Below, one piece after another: positions 34,771-44,604 of a stretch of DNA of 64,000 nt. A program made the translations under genes and the position numbers. The stretch covers positions 1 to 64,000 of the forward strand of contig JAFAZX010000022.1 in NCBI GenBank assembly GCA_019239425.1. Direction: 5' to 3'. Positions within the stretch are counted from its first letter, which is position 1. The number at the start of each line of letters is the position of its first letter. The DNA comes from Acidobacteriota bacterium. GTDB lineage: Bacteria > Acidobacteriota > Blastocatellia > Pyrinomonadales > Pyrinomonadaceae. The notes beneath the pieces were generated by a model that did no database searches, was not told the origin of the DNA, and saw only the letters and a program-made list of their open reading frames with translations.

Positions 34771-35603
34771 TTAAAGCTCCAGCGTCATCTCGTGCTGGCG
34801 CATCGTCTCGCGGAAGCCGTGTTCGAGGAGCGGCGCGGCGTACGGGCCGCGGGCCGGCTCGTTGATGACGCGCATGGGGCCGTCCACGCGCCCGAGCGCG
34901 GCGCACATCGCGGCGGCGTCTTCGGCGTCGGCGGCCGCGAGGTCGGAGAGGTAGGTGTTGCCGTCGCGGCCGTGGCCGAGCAGCGCGTAGGCGCGGGGGC
35001 GTCGGCGCCCGCCCACGCAGAGGCCGCGCAGCTCCGCCGCCAGGAGGCTCGGCAGCTCGCGCTGCCACGTGGGCGGTTCCGGGTGCAGTCGCCAGTAGTG
35101 TCGGAGCAGCTCTTCGGCCGGCGACTCTTCGGGCGCCGGCGCGCGGCGCGCGTCCGGCGGCGCGTCGTCCGCCGCGCGTTCGAGGACGAGCAGGTCGCGC
35201 GTGACGCGCATCCCCGCGCCCTCGTAGAGCCTCTGCGCCGCGTCGTTGCCCGCGAGCACTTCGAGCTGGAGCCGGCGCAGCTTGTACCCGCGCGCGCGCT
35301 CCAACAGCTCCGACATGAGGCGGCGCCCGAGCCCCCTGCGGCGCCAGGCCGGCACGACGCCGAAGCCGGAGACCCAGCCGCGTTCGCCGCGGATGGCGAG
35401 CCCCGCGATGCCGACCGCCTCGTCGCCTTCGAGGGCGATGAGCGAGCTTTCGAGGTCGTGCTGTTCGAAGCGGACGCGGCGCGCCAGCATCGGCGCGGTG
35501 AAGGCGATCTGGACGGGGTAGCCCTCGAACGCGGACGTGAAGGCCGCGGCGTACGCTTCGAGCGACACCGTCGCGGCGGAGATGAATCTCACCCCGTCGT
35601 CCT

Positions 35604-35607
<4 letters not shown>
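34771..35607 (-). CDS. GNAT-family acetyltransferase with two GNAT-like halves
   Basis: 278 residues. The first half is a full GNAT domain with the acetyl-CoA motif (VSGFGVVPAWRRRGLGRRLM) and NDAAQRLYEGAGMRV. The second half (from about 165) is a weaker GNAT-like domain without the Q/R-x-x-G-x-G loop. The start is probably the TTG at 35607, overlapping the purB stop (TTGA), or the GTG at 35592. The acceptor is unknown. It is co-transcribed behind purB. Confidence 0.82.
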
Positions 35608-36907
<1,300 letters not shown>

Positions 36908-36911
<4 letters not shown>

Positions 36912-37450
36912 TGTTCTTTCGTAGGTTCCTTCGCGGGGGGCTCGCCGTTCTGTCGCTTCTTCTCCTCGAACTCGCGCACGGCCTTCTCGTACTTCGTGAC
37001 CCACTCGAAAAGATAAAGGTCGAACTTCTCGTCCTCGTCTCGGCAGGCGCGCAGGAAATCCCGGGCCGCCTCGAAATCCTGCTGCGCGCCCTCCTCAGTG
37101 CGCCGACCCGGCCCCATCAGTCGCTTACGCAACTCGGCGCGCCTCTCGCCGCAGGCGCGCAGGGCGGCCTCGTGGTTGGCGACCTCCTGTGTGATGCGCC
37201 GCGTGAACTCGTCGTCCGAGTCGCCGCACACGCGCAGGTACTTCTTCAGCCCCCGGTATTCGTACTCGTCCTCCTGCCCGACCGTCAGGTGCTTCTTGTC
37301 GGGCGAGGGGTGGATGTAGAGCGTCGCGGCGCGGCGGCAGCGCGCGCTGCGCTCAGGCCGCTGCGGCTGCCGTGCGGGCTGCGCGTGCGCGGCGGCGCAG
37401 GCGAGGAGGAGCATGAAGAGGGGAGGGAGCGGACTGAAAAACTTTCTCAT
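36908..37450 (-). CDS. Secreted cysteine-containing helical protein
   Basis: 180 residues. Signal peptide PLPPLFMLLLACAAAHAQ, then charged helices with spaced cysteines (SARCRRAA, YLRVCGDSD, LRACGERRAEL, LRACRDED). These may form disulphides. Unknown family. Its stop overlaps the purB ATG, so it is translated in the same operon, but no purine link is shown. Confidence 0.65.
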
Positions 37451-37478
37451 CGTCGCCTCCTCGGAAACACGCTTCGGC

Positions 37479-37910
37479 TCACTTCAAAACGTCGGAGTTG
37501 ACCGCGTAGCCGGCGAGGAGCCACTCGCCGCCGCGCTCCAACAGGGTGAAGCGCTCGGTGGCGCCGCCGCGCTCGAAGCGGGTCGAGTAGAAGAGTTCGA
37601 GGGCGTGGCCGGAGAGCGGAGCCGGGGCGCTCTGCTGCTCGGTGCCCTTGTGCAGTTGGCGGTTCTCGACGCGGCCCAAACGCTCGCGCACGCGCCCGAG
37701 GATGCGCGCGTTCTCCTCCGAAGAGACCTGCGCGCGCCACTCGGGCGCCGACTCCTGGTAGACCTTCTCGTAGCGCTCGGCGGCGATGTCCTCGGTCACG
37801 CGCTCCACGGTCGCCTGCGCCCCCGCCGGCACGTCGCGCCGCTCCTCGACGGCGCAGGAGGAGAGCAGCAGGCAGCAGGCAGCAGGCAGCAGGCAGCAGA
37901 GAACCGTCAA
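37479..37910 (-). CDS. Lipoprotein with repeat-encoded signal peptide, DUF4019-like
   Basis: 143 residues from a TTG at 37910 (no ATG available within the conserved region; start uncertain). The signal VLCCLLPAACCLLLSSC has the lipobox but is the translation of the left arm of repeat C5. The mature part, with PEWRAQVSSEENARILGRV and FTLLERGGEWLLAGYAVNSDVLK, resembles DUF4019/DUF3887-type domains. It is probably exported and membrane-anchored; its role is unknown. It precedes the 180-residue gene by 28 bases. Confidence 0.65.
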   Translation of the reverse strand: MTVLCCLLPAACCLLLSSCAVEERRDVPAGAQATVERVTEDIAAERYEKVYQESAPEWRAQVSSEENARILGRVRERLGRVENRQLHKGTEQQSAPAPLSGHALELFYSTRFERGGATERFTLLERGGEWLLAGYAVNSDVLK

Positions 37911-38015
37911 CCTGAGGACGTGCCTGTTTCGACCGCGGCGGCTCGCCGCGGGGCGAGGATGAACCTTCGCGACCCGCTCACCGCCTACTGCCATCTGCCT
38001 CCTGCCTGCTGTTCT
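37862..38015. repeat. Family C-like inverted repeat (C5)
   Basis: Left arm GCAGCAGGCAGCAGGCAGCA (coding for the lipoprotein signal peptide on the other strand), right arm CTGCCATCTGCCTCCTGCCT. The arms match imperfectly. Confidence 0.7.
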
Positions 38016-38836
38016 CAAAGCTCTATCCAGGGCGTCGGCTCCTTGTGGTGCGAGAGGGTGATGCGGGTCGAGGGCTGGAAGAGGCCGCCGCGCTCGCGCA
38101 GCGCCGACTCGGCGGTGAACTTGGCGAGGTCGGGGTTGTTGGCGCGCTGCGAGAGGTGCGCCAGCACCACGTGCTCCGCGCAACCGTCGAAGCCGTCGCG
38201 CAGCCACACGGCCACGTCCTCGTTCGAGAGGTGGCCGGTGCGCGAAAGGATGCGCTGCTTCAGCTCCCACGGGTACACGTCGCACGCCTTGAGCATGTCG
38301 CGGCTGTGGTTCGACTCCATGACGATGGCCGCGCAGCCCTTCAGTTGTTCGGCGACGAGCGTTGTCACGCAGCCGAAGTCCATCAGGGTCGCGACGCGCA
38401 CGCCGTCGTGCGTGGCGACGAAGCCGAAGTTGTCGGCCGCGTCGTGCGGGACGGTGAAGGGGTGGAAGTCGATCTCGCCGATGCGGAAGTCCTGGCTCGA
38501 AGAGATTTCGACCGTGCGGTCGCGCAGAGTCTCGGCGCGCCTCTTCGGCTCGTCGTTCGTGCGCGCCTTCTCGCGGATGTAGGCGTCGCGCGTCGCGCCC
38601 GAGATGTAGACCGGGCAGGCGAGCGTCTTCAGGAGCACGCGCAGGCCGCCCGCGTGGTCGGAGTGCTCGTGCGTGATGACGACGCCGTCGAGCGTCGTCA
38701 CGTCCTCGCCGACGAGCGCGAGGCGGCGCACCGTCTCCTTCGCCGACAGCCCCGCGTCCACCAGCACGCGCGTCCGCCCCGCGCAGATGAGCACGGAGTT
38801 GCCGGTCGAGCCGCTCCCTAAGACGGTCAGTCGCAT
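38015..38836 (-). CDS. MBL-fold metallo-hydrolase, WalJ/YycJ-like
   Basis: 273 residues. Metallo-beta-lactamase fold: MRLTVLGSGSTGNSVLI start, THEHSDHAGGLRV (HxHxDH metal motif), MESNHSRDM, GHLSNEDVAVWL and LAHLSQRANNP. It resembles the WalJ/YycJ group, exonuclease-like hydrolases. It lacks the beta-CASP domain. Cytoplasmic. The stop is at the right edge of repeat C5. Confidence 0.87.
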   Translation of the reverse strand: MRLTVLGSGSTGNSVLICAGRTRVLVDAGLSAKETVRRLALVGEDVTTLDGVVITHEHSDHAGGLRVLLKTLACPVYISGATRDAYIREKARTNDEPKRRAETLRDRTVEISSSQDFRIGEIDFHPFTVPHDAADNFGFVATHDGVRVATLMDFGCVTTLVAEQLKGCAAIVMESNHSRDMLKACDVYPWELKQRILSRTGHLSNEDVAVWLRDGFDGCAEHVVLAHLSQRANNPDLAKFTAESALRERGGLFQPSTRITLSHHKEPTPWIEL

Positions 38837-38840
38837 TTGA

Positions 38841-38966
38841 AGCTGTCAGCGCTCGGCACTCAGCTTTCAGCCAGAAGAAAGCGAGGCGCGAAATTCAATT
38901 ATTAAGTCTATCTCGTTCGATGGCAAATGGCGCTGGCTGAAAGCTGAGCGCTGAGCGCTGACAGCT
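38841..38966. repeat. Family I inverted repeat
   Basis: Arms 38841-38874 and 38933-38966: AGCTGTCAGCGCTCGGCACT against GCGCTGAGCGCTGACAGCT. The interior is AT-rich and has no clear hairpin. Confidence 0.85.
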
Positions 38967-38972
38967 CCCTTC

Positions 38973-40163
38973 TTACTTGTCTAGGATGAGTTTCGAGACC
39001 TTGTGGTCGCCCGCGATGTAAAGGTCGCCCTGCGCGTCGAAGGTGAGCGCGTTGACGCCGTGCGGCGCCTTGAGCGTGCGGACGTAGCGGCCGTCCGCCT
39101 CGTAGACGTGAAGCTGGTTGAAGGTCTCGAGGACGTAGACGCGCCCCTGCGGGTCGGAGGCGATGGCCGCGGGCGGGCCGTACTGGCCGGGCGCATGCCC
39201 CTGGCCGCCGAAGCGCGCGAGGTACTTGCCCTCGGGCGAGAAGCGGAAGACGGCGATGTCCTCGTCGTCGTAGTAGTGCTCGCCCGAGACGCCGCCGATG
39301 CAGTAGAGCGCGTAGGCCTCGCCGCCCGGCCCGGCGGCCACGCGCAGCGCCTCGACCTCAAGCTTCTTGTCGAGCTGCGAGCTGACAAAGCGGTGCGTGC
39401 GGCGCGCGGCGCGGCCGTCGCCGCCGATGAGCACAAGCTCGTCGTCCTCACCCTTCTGCGAGACGACGTAGAGGCCGCGGCCGGGCGAGAGCGCCGCGTC
39501 CTGTATGTAGTCGGAGCCGCGCGCCGCGCCCAGGACTTCGCCCGTCTCGGCGTCGAGCTTGAGGATGACGCCGGCCAGCACCGCGTAGACCTCGCCGCGC
39601 TCGTTGACGATGAGCTTCGAAGGGCCGCCGCGGAGCTTCTCGTACCACTTCGTCTCCAAGGGGATGCTCCACGTGTCGAGGAACTTGCCCGAGGCGTCGA
39701 AGCGTTGCACCCGCCGCGTCTCGTCCGAGACGTAGACGCGCCCCTGCGCGTCCAACGCGACGCCCATCTCGTCCTGAAAGAGTCCCGGCCCCGTGCCCTC
39801 GCCGCCGAAGGTGTAGGCGACGGCGTAGCCTTGTGGCTTCGGCGTGGGCGTCGGGGTCGCGCCCGGCCTGAAGGGCGGGACGAATGAGCCGCGGTTCGTG
39901 TTCGGGGAGCGGAGCGCGGTGGCGATGACGATGACGACGGCGAGGGCGAAGATGCCGACGAGGAGGCCGACGACCGTGAGCGCGGGGTTCTTCGGCTTCT
40001 GCCCGTAGGCGGTCTGCGGCTCGGGCGTCGGTCGGGGCGGCGGCGGACGCAGCTCTTCGGGGACGACGACCTGCGAGTTGCAATACTGGCACCTGACCCA
40101 CGGCTGCTCGATCCGCTCGAATTCGAGGACGGCGCCGCACTGTGGGCAGTTGAATGCTTTCAA
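38973..40163 (-). CDS. Zinc-ribbon, membrane-anchored NHL-repeat protein
   Basis: 396 residues. The N-terminal zinc ribbon has CPQCG and CQYCN (residues 5-8 and 26-29). A Pro-rich linker and one membrane helix (LTVVGLLVGIFALAVVIVIA) follow, then a Pro/Thr segment and a beta-propeller with NHL-type blades (GVALDAQGRVYVSDETRRVQ, AIASDPQGRVYVLETFNQLH, ALTFDAQGDLYIAGDHKVSK). The propeller is likely outside the cytoplasm and the ribbon inside. Possibly a signalling or binding protein; target unknown. Sixteen bases follow the upstream 168-residue gene. Confidence 0.82.
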   Translation of the reverse strand: MKAFNCPQCGAVLEFERIEQPWVRCQYCNSQVVVPEELRPPPPRPTPEPQTAYGQKPKNPALTVVGLLVGIFALAVVIVIATALRSPNTNRGSFVPPFRPGATPTPTPKPQGYAVAYTFGGEGTGPGLFQDEMGVALDAQGRVYVSDETRRVQRFDASGKFLDTWSIPLETKWYEKLRGGPSKLIVNERGEVYAVLAGVILKLDAETGEVLGAARGSDYIQDAALSPGRGLYVVSQKGEDDELVLIGGDGRAARRTHRFVSSQLDKKLEVEALRVAAGPGGEAYALYCIGGVSGEHYYDDEDIAVFRFSPEGKYLARFGGQGHAPGQYGPPAAIASDPQGRVYVLETFNQLHVYEADGRYVRTLKAPHGVNALTFDAQGDLYIAGDHKVSKLILDK

Positions 40164-40179
40164 CTCGGTGGCCCCCGCT

Positions 40180-40686
40180 TTAAGGCTTACGCTCTTCGGC
40201 GGCGTCCGCCTTCCACTCGCCGCCGCCCTCGAACTCGACGCGCGTGAGCTGGACTCTCTGCTTGCCCGTGGTGAGGTGGCGCGTGCTCTCGTCGGGCTTG
40301 ATGAAGACCGCCTTGTCGAGCGTCGCGGTCTCGCCGGCCGCGACGCGCTGCCTGAGCTGGAGCCGGTAGCGCTTCAGCTCCTTCCCCGTCGAAGGGTCGT
40401 AGAAGACGTGCGCCCACTCGACAGACTTGACGGCCTTCCCGCCCGTGTTCCTGATTGTCAGGCGCGAGGTGTACTTGAAGACGTAGTCGGTGCCGCGCTT
40501 CACGTCGAGCTTCACGCCCGACTTGCTGCTGCGCACCACCTCCACCGGCGCGTAGCCGTCGTACTTCCAATCGAACGCGGAGACCGACACCCCCGGCCCC
40601 CCGCGCCGCTCGTCCGACTCTTGCGCCGCCGCGAGCGCGGCCAGCGCACACAGGAGGAGGATTGCTTTCAGCGTGGCCTTCATCAT
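40180..40686 (-). CDS. Secreted hypothetical protein with a beta-sandwich-like domain
   Basis: 168 residues. Signal peptide, then YKYTSRLTIRNTGGKAVKSV-like strands and KSVEWAHVFYDPSTGKELKR, ETATLDKAVFIKPDEST. The same pattern (N-x-x-x-K-x-(V/I)-K-S-V, then (F/V)-F-x-D-x-x-T-G) is in the 200-residue protein at 59415, so they share a domain. No function is known. Starts ATGATG at 40686; either ATG may be used. Confidence 0.65.
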   Translation of the reverse strand: MMKATLKAILLLCALAALAAAQESDERRGGPGVSVSAFDWKYDGYAPVEVVRSSKSGVKLDVKRGTDYVFKYTSRLTIRNTGGKAVKSVEWAHVFYDPSTGKELKRYRLQLRQRVAAGETATLDKAVFIKPDESTRHLTTGKQRVQLTRVEFEGGGEWKADAAEERKP

Positions 40687-40722
40687 TCTTCGGGGTAATG
40701 CGAAGCCTGCTGTCCGGTTGGT

Positions 40723-42003
40723 TTAGACTTCGAGCCGGGCGCGGTCGACCTTGAAGCCGTTGAGGTCGCCGAGGGCGCCGAGGGCGAGCCGGTCGGTCTT
40801 GAAGTGCTCGCCCGCGACGCGGAGCATGTCTTCGGGCGTGACCGCCTCGATGCGCGCGATGACCTGCTCGGGCGCGATGCGGCGGCCGTGGACGATCTCC
40901 TGACGGGCGAGCGTGCCGGCGCGCGCGCTCGTCGATTCGAGGCCGAGCAGGATGGACGAGACGGCCTGGTCTTTGACGAGCCGCAGCTCCTCCTCGCCGA
41001 CGGCCTCGCGCAAGGCCCGGCGCATCTCTTCGAGCGAGATGTCCAAGACTTCATCGAGTTGTTCGGGCGAGGTGCCGGCGTAAATCTGGAAGACGCCCGC
41101 GTCGGTGAAGTGGCTCCCGGCCGCCCCGACCGAGTAGGCGAGGCCGCGCTCCTCGCGCACGCGCTGCCAGAGGCGCGAGCTCGTGCCGCCGCCGATGACC
41201 GAACTCAGGAGGCTCGCGGCGTAGCGGTCTTCGTGGCGCGCCGAAGGGAAGGGCGTGGCGAGGATGAGGTGCGCCTGCTCCAGTTCCTTCTTGCGCTGAA
41301 TCAGGATGGGCGCGGCCGGACTCGGCGACTCCTCCTTGACGCCTTCGACCCCGCCGCCGCCTTCCGCGTTGCCGTTCTCGAAGGCGCGCGCGGCCAGCTC
41401 GACGAGCCGCTCGTGCTCGACGTTGCCGGCGGCGGCGATGACGAGGTTCGAAGGCGCGTAGGCCGAGGCGTGGAAGCGCGCGGTGCGCTCGTGGCCGAAG
41501 GTCGAGACGGTCTCCTCGGTGCCTTCGATGGGGCGGCCGAGCGGGTGGCCGGGGAAGTACGCGGCGTTGAAGATCTCGGCGAGGAACTCGTCGGGCGTGT
41601 CCTCGACCATCTTCATCTCCTCGATGATGACCTTCTGCTCGCGCCGCAGCTCCTCCTCTTCGAAGCGGGGCCGCGCCAGCATGTCCGCGAGCAGGTCGAA
41701 GGCGGCGGGGACGGAAGTGTCCACGACCTTCAGGGCGAAGCCGGTCATCTCGTGCGTCGTGTAGGCGTCGAAGTGGCCGCCGAGGCGGTCACTCTCGACC
41801 GCGATGTCGAGGGCCGTGCGGCGCTCGGTGCCCTTGAAGACGGCGTGCTCGATGAAGTGGCAGACGCCGTTCCAGTCCTTTGGCTCGTGGCGCGAGCCGC
41901 GCCGCACCCAGATGCCGACGGTGGCGGAGCGCAAGTTGGGCATCCGCTCCGTGAGGACGGTCAGGCCGTTGGGAAGTCTGTTCGACTGAACTTGTTCGGT
42001 CAT
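40723..42003 (-). CDS. M16-family zinc metallopeptidase
   Basis: 426 residues from ATG 42003. M16B type: GVCHFIEHAVFKGTERRT has the inverted zinc motif HxxEH (usual M/L replaced: HFIEHAVF); downstream IIEEMKMVEDTPDE gives the third ligand. The C-terminal half has the inactive-subunit-like fold (SRLWQRVREERGLAYSVGAA). These enzymes degrade small peptides in the cytoplasm or periplasm; no signal peptide is seen. It begins the long minus-strand run. Confidence 0.93.
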   Translation of the reverse strand: MTEQVQSNRLPNGLTVLTERMPNLRSATVGIWVRRGSRHEPKDWNGVCHFIEHAVFKGTERRTALDIAVESDRLGGHFDAYTTHEMTGFALKVVDTSVPAAFDLLADMLARPRFEEEELRREQKVIIEEMKMVEDTPDEFLAEIFNAAYFPGHPLGRPIEGTEETVSTFGHERTARFHASAYAPSNLVIAAAGNVEHERLVELAARAFENGNAEGGGGVEGVKEESPSPAAPILIQRKKELEQAHLILATPFPSARHEDRYAASLLSSVIGGGTSSRLWQRVREERGLAYSVGAAGSHFTDAGVFQIYAGTSPEQLDEVLDISLEEMRRALREAVGEEELRLVKDQAVSSILLGLESTSARAGTLARQEIVHGRRIAPEQVIARIEAVTPEDMLRVAGEHFKTDRLALGALGDLNGFKVDRARLEV

Positions 42004-42165
42004 TACTTCGGAAAGCTTTAAGGAAACCACTCGGCGGAACTCTACTTTTGCAGCCCTTGATATTTGAGCGGGCATCGTAGCACGCGGGCCGGGGGCGGGC
42101 AAACCAACCGTCCGCGGGGGCGCATCTCAACGCACTGAAGGAGTCAGATTTACCGGCCGACCTGC

Positions 42166-42195
42166 TTGACACCCCCCTCGAAGTTGGCGGAAAAT
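42166..42195 (+). promoter_or_regulatory. Probable promoter of the barrel gene
   Basis: TTGACA at 42166-42171 matches the -35 consensus exactly. GAAAAT at 42190-42195 matches 4 of 6 at -10, spacer 18. Transcription would begin about 42200, leaving a 200-base leader before the ATG at 42403. Confidence 0.55.
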
Positions 42196-42402
42196 GCCCT
42201 CTCCGCCTGATACGGGTCGGACACACAAGGAAGGGTTACGCCTGAAAAGTGTCGCTCGTCGTGACGCCGGGACTGGAGCCGCTAGAACCCAGACAGCTCC
42301 CACCCTCGCCCGGACGCCGCCCTGGACACAGTGAAAGCTAGGGTCACAGTCCGGAGAGGGGCAGGGAAAGCCCCGAAGGGAAGGCCCGGAGGTTTTGCTG
42401 CG
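42196..42402 (+). promoter_or_regulatory. Long untranslated leader, possibly structured
   Basis: About 200 bases between a likely promoter and the barrel gene. It contains GGGGCAGGGAAAGCCCCGAA (stem GGGGC/GCCCC) before GGAGG at 42389. I could not match any riboswitch consensus (no B12 box AGYCAGGAGACCTGCC, no TPP or glycine core). Confidence 0.35.
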
Positions 42403-44226
42403 ATGAGAAAATTCAACTGGCGCATCTTCCCCGTCCTGCTCGCGGCCCTCTCGGTGGTCGCGGCCGGCGGGGGGGCGCAGCAGGCGCGCGGGGCAGAACC
42501 CCCGGGTGGGGCGCGCCGCGGCAGCAGTCTGGGCACGATCAGCGGCGCCGTCCTCGACCGCGCGGGTAACCCGGTCGCGGGCGCGCTGGTGAAAATCCTG
42601 CGCGACGGCTTCAACGAGGTCGTCAAGGAGACGAGGAGCGCCGCCGACGGCACCTTCGCCGCGCGCGTCACGCCCGGACGTTACCTCATCCGCGCGCTGG
42701 CCGAAGGCTTCACGCCCGCGACCTTCTCCTCCGTCGAGGTCTCGCCCGCCACCGAACTCGTCTACCGCTTCAACCTCCAACCCGCGGGCGAAGGTAACAC
42801 GCGCCCCGAGCGCCGCGCCGACCGCAACGACCCCAAGTTCCGCATCCGCGCCGCCGCCGCCCGCCGCTCCATCTTCAACGCGGGCGAGGCCGAGGACGAG
42901 ACCGTCCGCCGCGTGCTCGAAGAGATGGAGGAGCAGGATCGCGTCGAGGCTTCCGAAGAGGAGGCCGCCCTTTCGGACGAGACGCCGCAGGAGAGGCGCA
43001 CCGGCCGGACGCGGACGCAAGGCTATGTCGAGACCTACTTCGGCTCTTCGGGCGCGCCCGGCGCCGGCTCTTACGCGGGGCTCAATTTCGCCGTGGCGAC
43101 GCCGGTCAACCGGCAGGTGCAGCTCATCTTCGCCGGACAGGCCGGCGAGTTCGAGCGCCTGGAGGCGACCGCGCGCGTCCGCGCCGGCGCGCGCCATCTC
43201 ATCAGCACGACTCTCGGGGGCGCCCGCCTTCCCACTCTGAAGAGAGACGCCGTGTCGGAGACTCCGGGCGCGCGGCTCGGGTTCAACTCGCCGCGCGGCG
43301 AGAAGCTCGAACAGGTCTCGGTGCGCGCCGTGGACGAGTGGGTCGTGCGCGACGGCGTGGTCGTCGTGCTCGGGCTCGACTATTCGAAGTTCGTCGGGGG
43401 CAAAGGCGGCGTGACGCCGCGCCTCGGCGTCGCCTTCGACGCCAACGCGCGCACGCGCCTGCACGCCTCCTTCTCGCCCGGCACCGATGCGGGGACGCGC
43501 GCCGACGGCGTCGCTTTCGAGGACGGCGAGATCGTCTTCAAAGAGAATCCGGGGCAGGCCGTCGCCGTCATCGACGGACGGGCCGTGCTCGAGCGCAGCC
43601 ACCGCCTTGAGTTCGGCGTCGAGCGCGTGCTCGACGAGAACTCGACCGTCGAGGCCACGGCCTTCTTCGACACCGTCTCGGGCCGCGGCGTCGGCCTCCT
43701 AAGCACGCCGCTCGAAGGGTTGACGGGCGAGGGCGGCGCGGCGCTCTTAGACATCGCGAATCAGCAGGGCGGGGCGCGCGGCCTGCGCGTCGTCTACACG
43801 CGCCGCGTGTCGAGCCGCCTGAAGGCTTCGGCCGGCTTCGCCTTCGGGCGCGGCCAGCAGCTCTCGCCCGAAGGCGTTTCGACTCCCGACCAGCTCTTCC
43901 AGAGCACCTTCTTCCAGACCGCCTCGGCGCAGCTCGACGCGAGCCTGCTCGACGGGATGCAGGTGCGCACCGTCCTCCGCTTCTCGCCGCGCGCGGCGGT
44001 CTTCGCCATCGACCCGTTCGCGGGAAGGCTCGCCGTCTACGACCCTTCCTTGAGCATCCTCGTCACGAAGGAGCTGCCGAACTTCGGCCTGCCCGTCCGC
44101 GCGGAGGCGACCGTGGACGCGCGCAACCTCCTAGACCTGATGACGCACGTCGAGGACGGCGAAACGCAGCTCTCGCTCGGCGCGCTCCGCCGTTCTTTGC
44201 GCGGCGGCATTTCGGTCAGGTTCTAA
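42403..44226 (+). CDS. Outer-membrane beta-barrel protein with CarboxypepD regulatory-like domain
   Basis: 607 residues. Signal peptide (WRIFPVLLAALSVVAAGG), then a carboxypeptidase regulatory-like Ig fold (TISGAVLDRAGNPVAGALVKIL, RYLIRALAEGFTPATFSSVEV; about 40-125). A charged segment follows (about 130-205), then alternating strands typical of a TonB-receptor-like barrel ending in GGISVRF (C-terminal Phe). No plug domain or TonB box is visible, so it may be a simpler outer-membrane protein. The ATG at 42403 has GGAGG upstream. Confidence 0.75.
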   Translation: MRKFNWRIFPVLLAALSVVAAGGGAQQARGAEPPGGARRGSSLGTISGAVLDRAGNPVAGALVKILRDGFNEVVKETRSAADGTFAARVTPGRYLIRALAEGFTPATFSSVEVSPATELVYRFNLQPAGEGNTRPERRADRNDPKFRIRAAAARRSIFNAGEAEDETVRRVLEEMEEQDRVEASEEEAALSDETPQERRTGRTRTQGYVETYFGSSGAPGAGSYAGLNFAVATPVNRQVQLIFAGQAGEFERLEATARVRAGARHLISTTLGGARLPTLKRDAVSETPGARLGFNSPRGEKLEQVSVRAVDEWVVRDGVVVVLGLDYSKFVGGKGGVTPRLGVAFDANARTRLHASFSPGTDAGTRADGVAFEDGEIVFKENPGQAVAVIDGRAVLERSHRLEFGVERVLDENSTVEATAFFDTVSGRGVGLLSTPLEGLTGEGGAALLDIANQQGGARGLRVVYTRRVSSRLKASAGFAFGRGQQLSPEGVSTPDQLFQSTFFQTASAQLDASLLDGMQVRTVLRFSPRAAVFAIDPFAGRLAVYDPSLSILVTKELPNFGLPVRAEATVDARNLLDLMTHVEDGETQLSLGALRRSLRGGISVRF

Positions 44227-44235
44227 AGGGCCACC

Positions 44236-44317
44236 GCCGGCCGCCTCTTCGGACGGCCGGCACAGAACAGAGTCCCCGTGCCCACGCTCACCGAGTCGAA
44301 GGCGCGGGGCTTTTGTG
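44236..44317 (+). terminator. Hairpins downstream of the barrel gene
   Basis: Two stems: 44236-44243 with 44254-44261 (GCCGGCCG), and CCCCGTGCC (44274) with GGCGCGGGG (44301-44309, one G-U pair) followed by CTTTTGTG. The second looks like an intrinsic terminator. The remainder of the gap to 44604 holds only the possible promoter at 44506. Confidence 0.55.
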
Positions 44318-44505
44318 TATCAACGGTTTATCCGAATTTTCGGAGGCGATACGAAATTCTGAATCGGCCGCGAAGCGCGTCCACGGCCGTGCATTTTAGT
44401 CGGCGAACTGGCGCGCGCGGTTAACACGCGCGGGCACAGAGATTGGGCGGTCGCGCAGGCGGGTCGTAGGTATCAAGAGGGACGGACGGCCGTTGGAGTT
44501 TAAGC

Positions 44506-44520
44506 TGGAATACAGCTTGC
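44506..44520 (+). promoter_or_regulatory. Possible sigma-54 promoter upstream of the kinase gene
   Basis: TGG-N8-TTGC with the GG and GC pairs ten bases apart (44506-44520) fits the -24/-12 spacing, though the CACG part is missing. The same bases form a dyad, AAGCTG-N5-CAGCTT. A sigma-54 activator is encoded about 8 kb downstream. Confidence 0.35.
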
Positions 44521-44604
44521 TTCAAAACTTTTGATTTATCAGGGCCCGGGGCCAGTGCCGGCCGCGTTCCTCAAGTTCTAAAGAAAAGTGTTGCGTGTAA
44601 GGCG

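Noticed and set aside
42196..42402. Cobalamin, TPP, glycine or c-di-GMP riboswitch
   Set aside because: None of the class-defining conserved boxes is found; only a generic GC stem.
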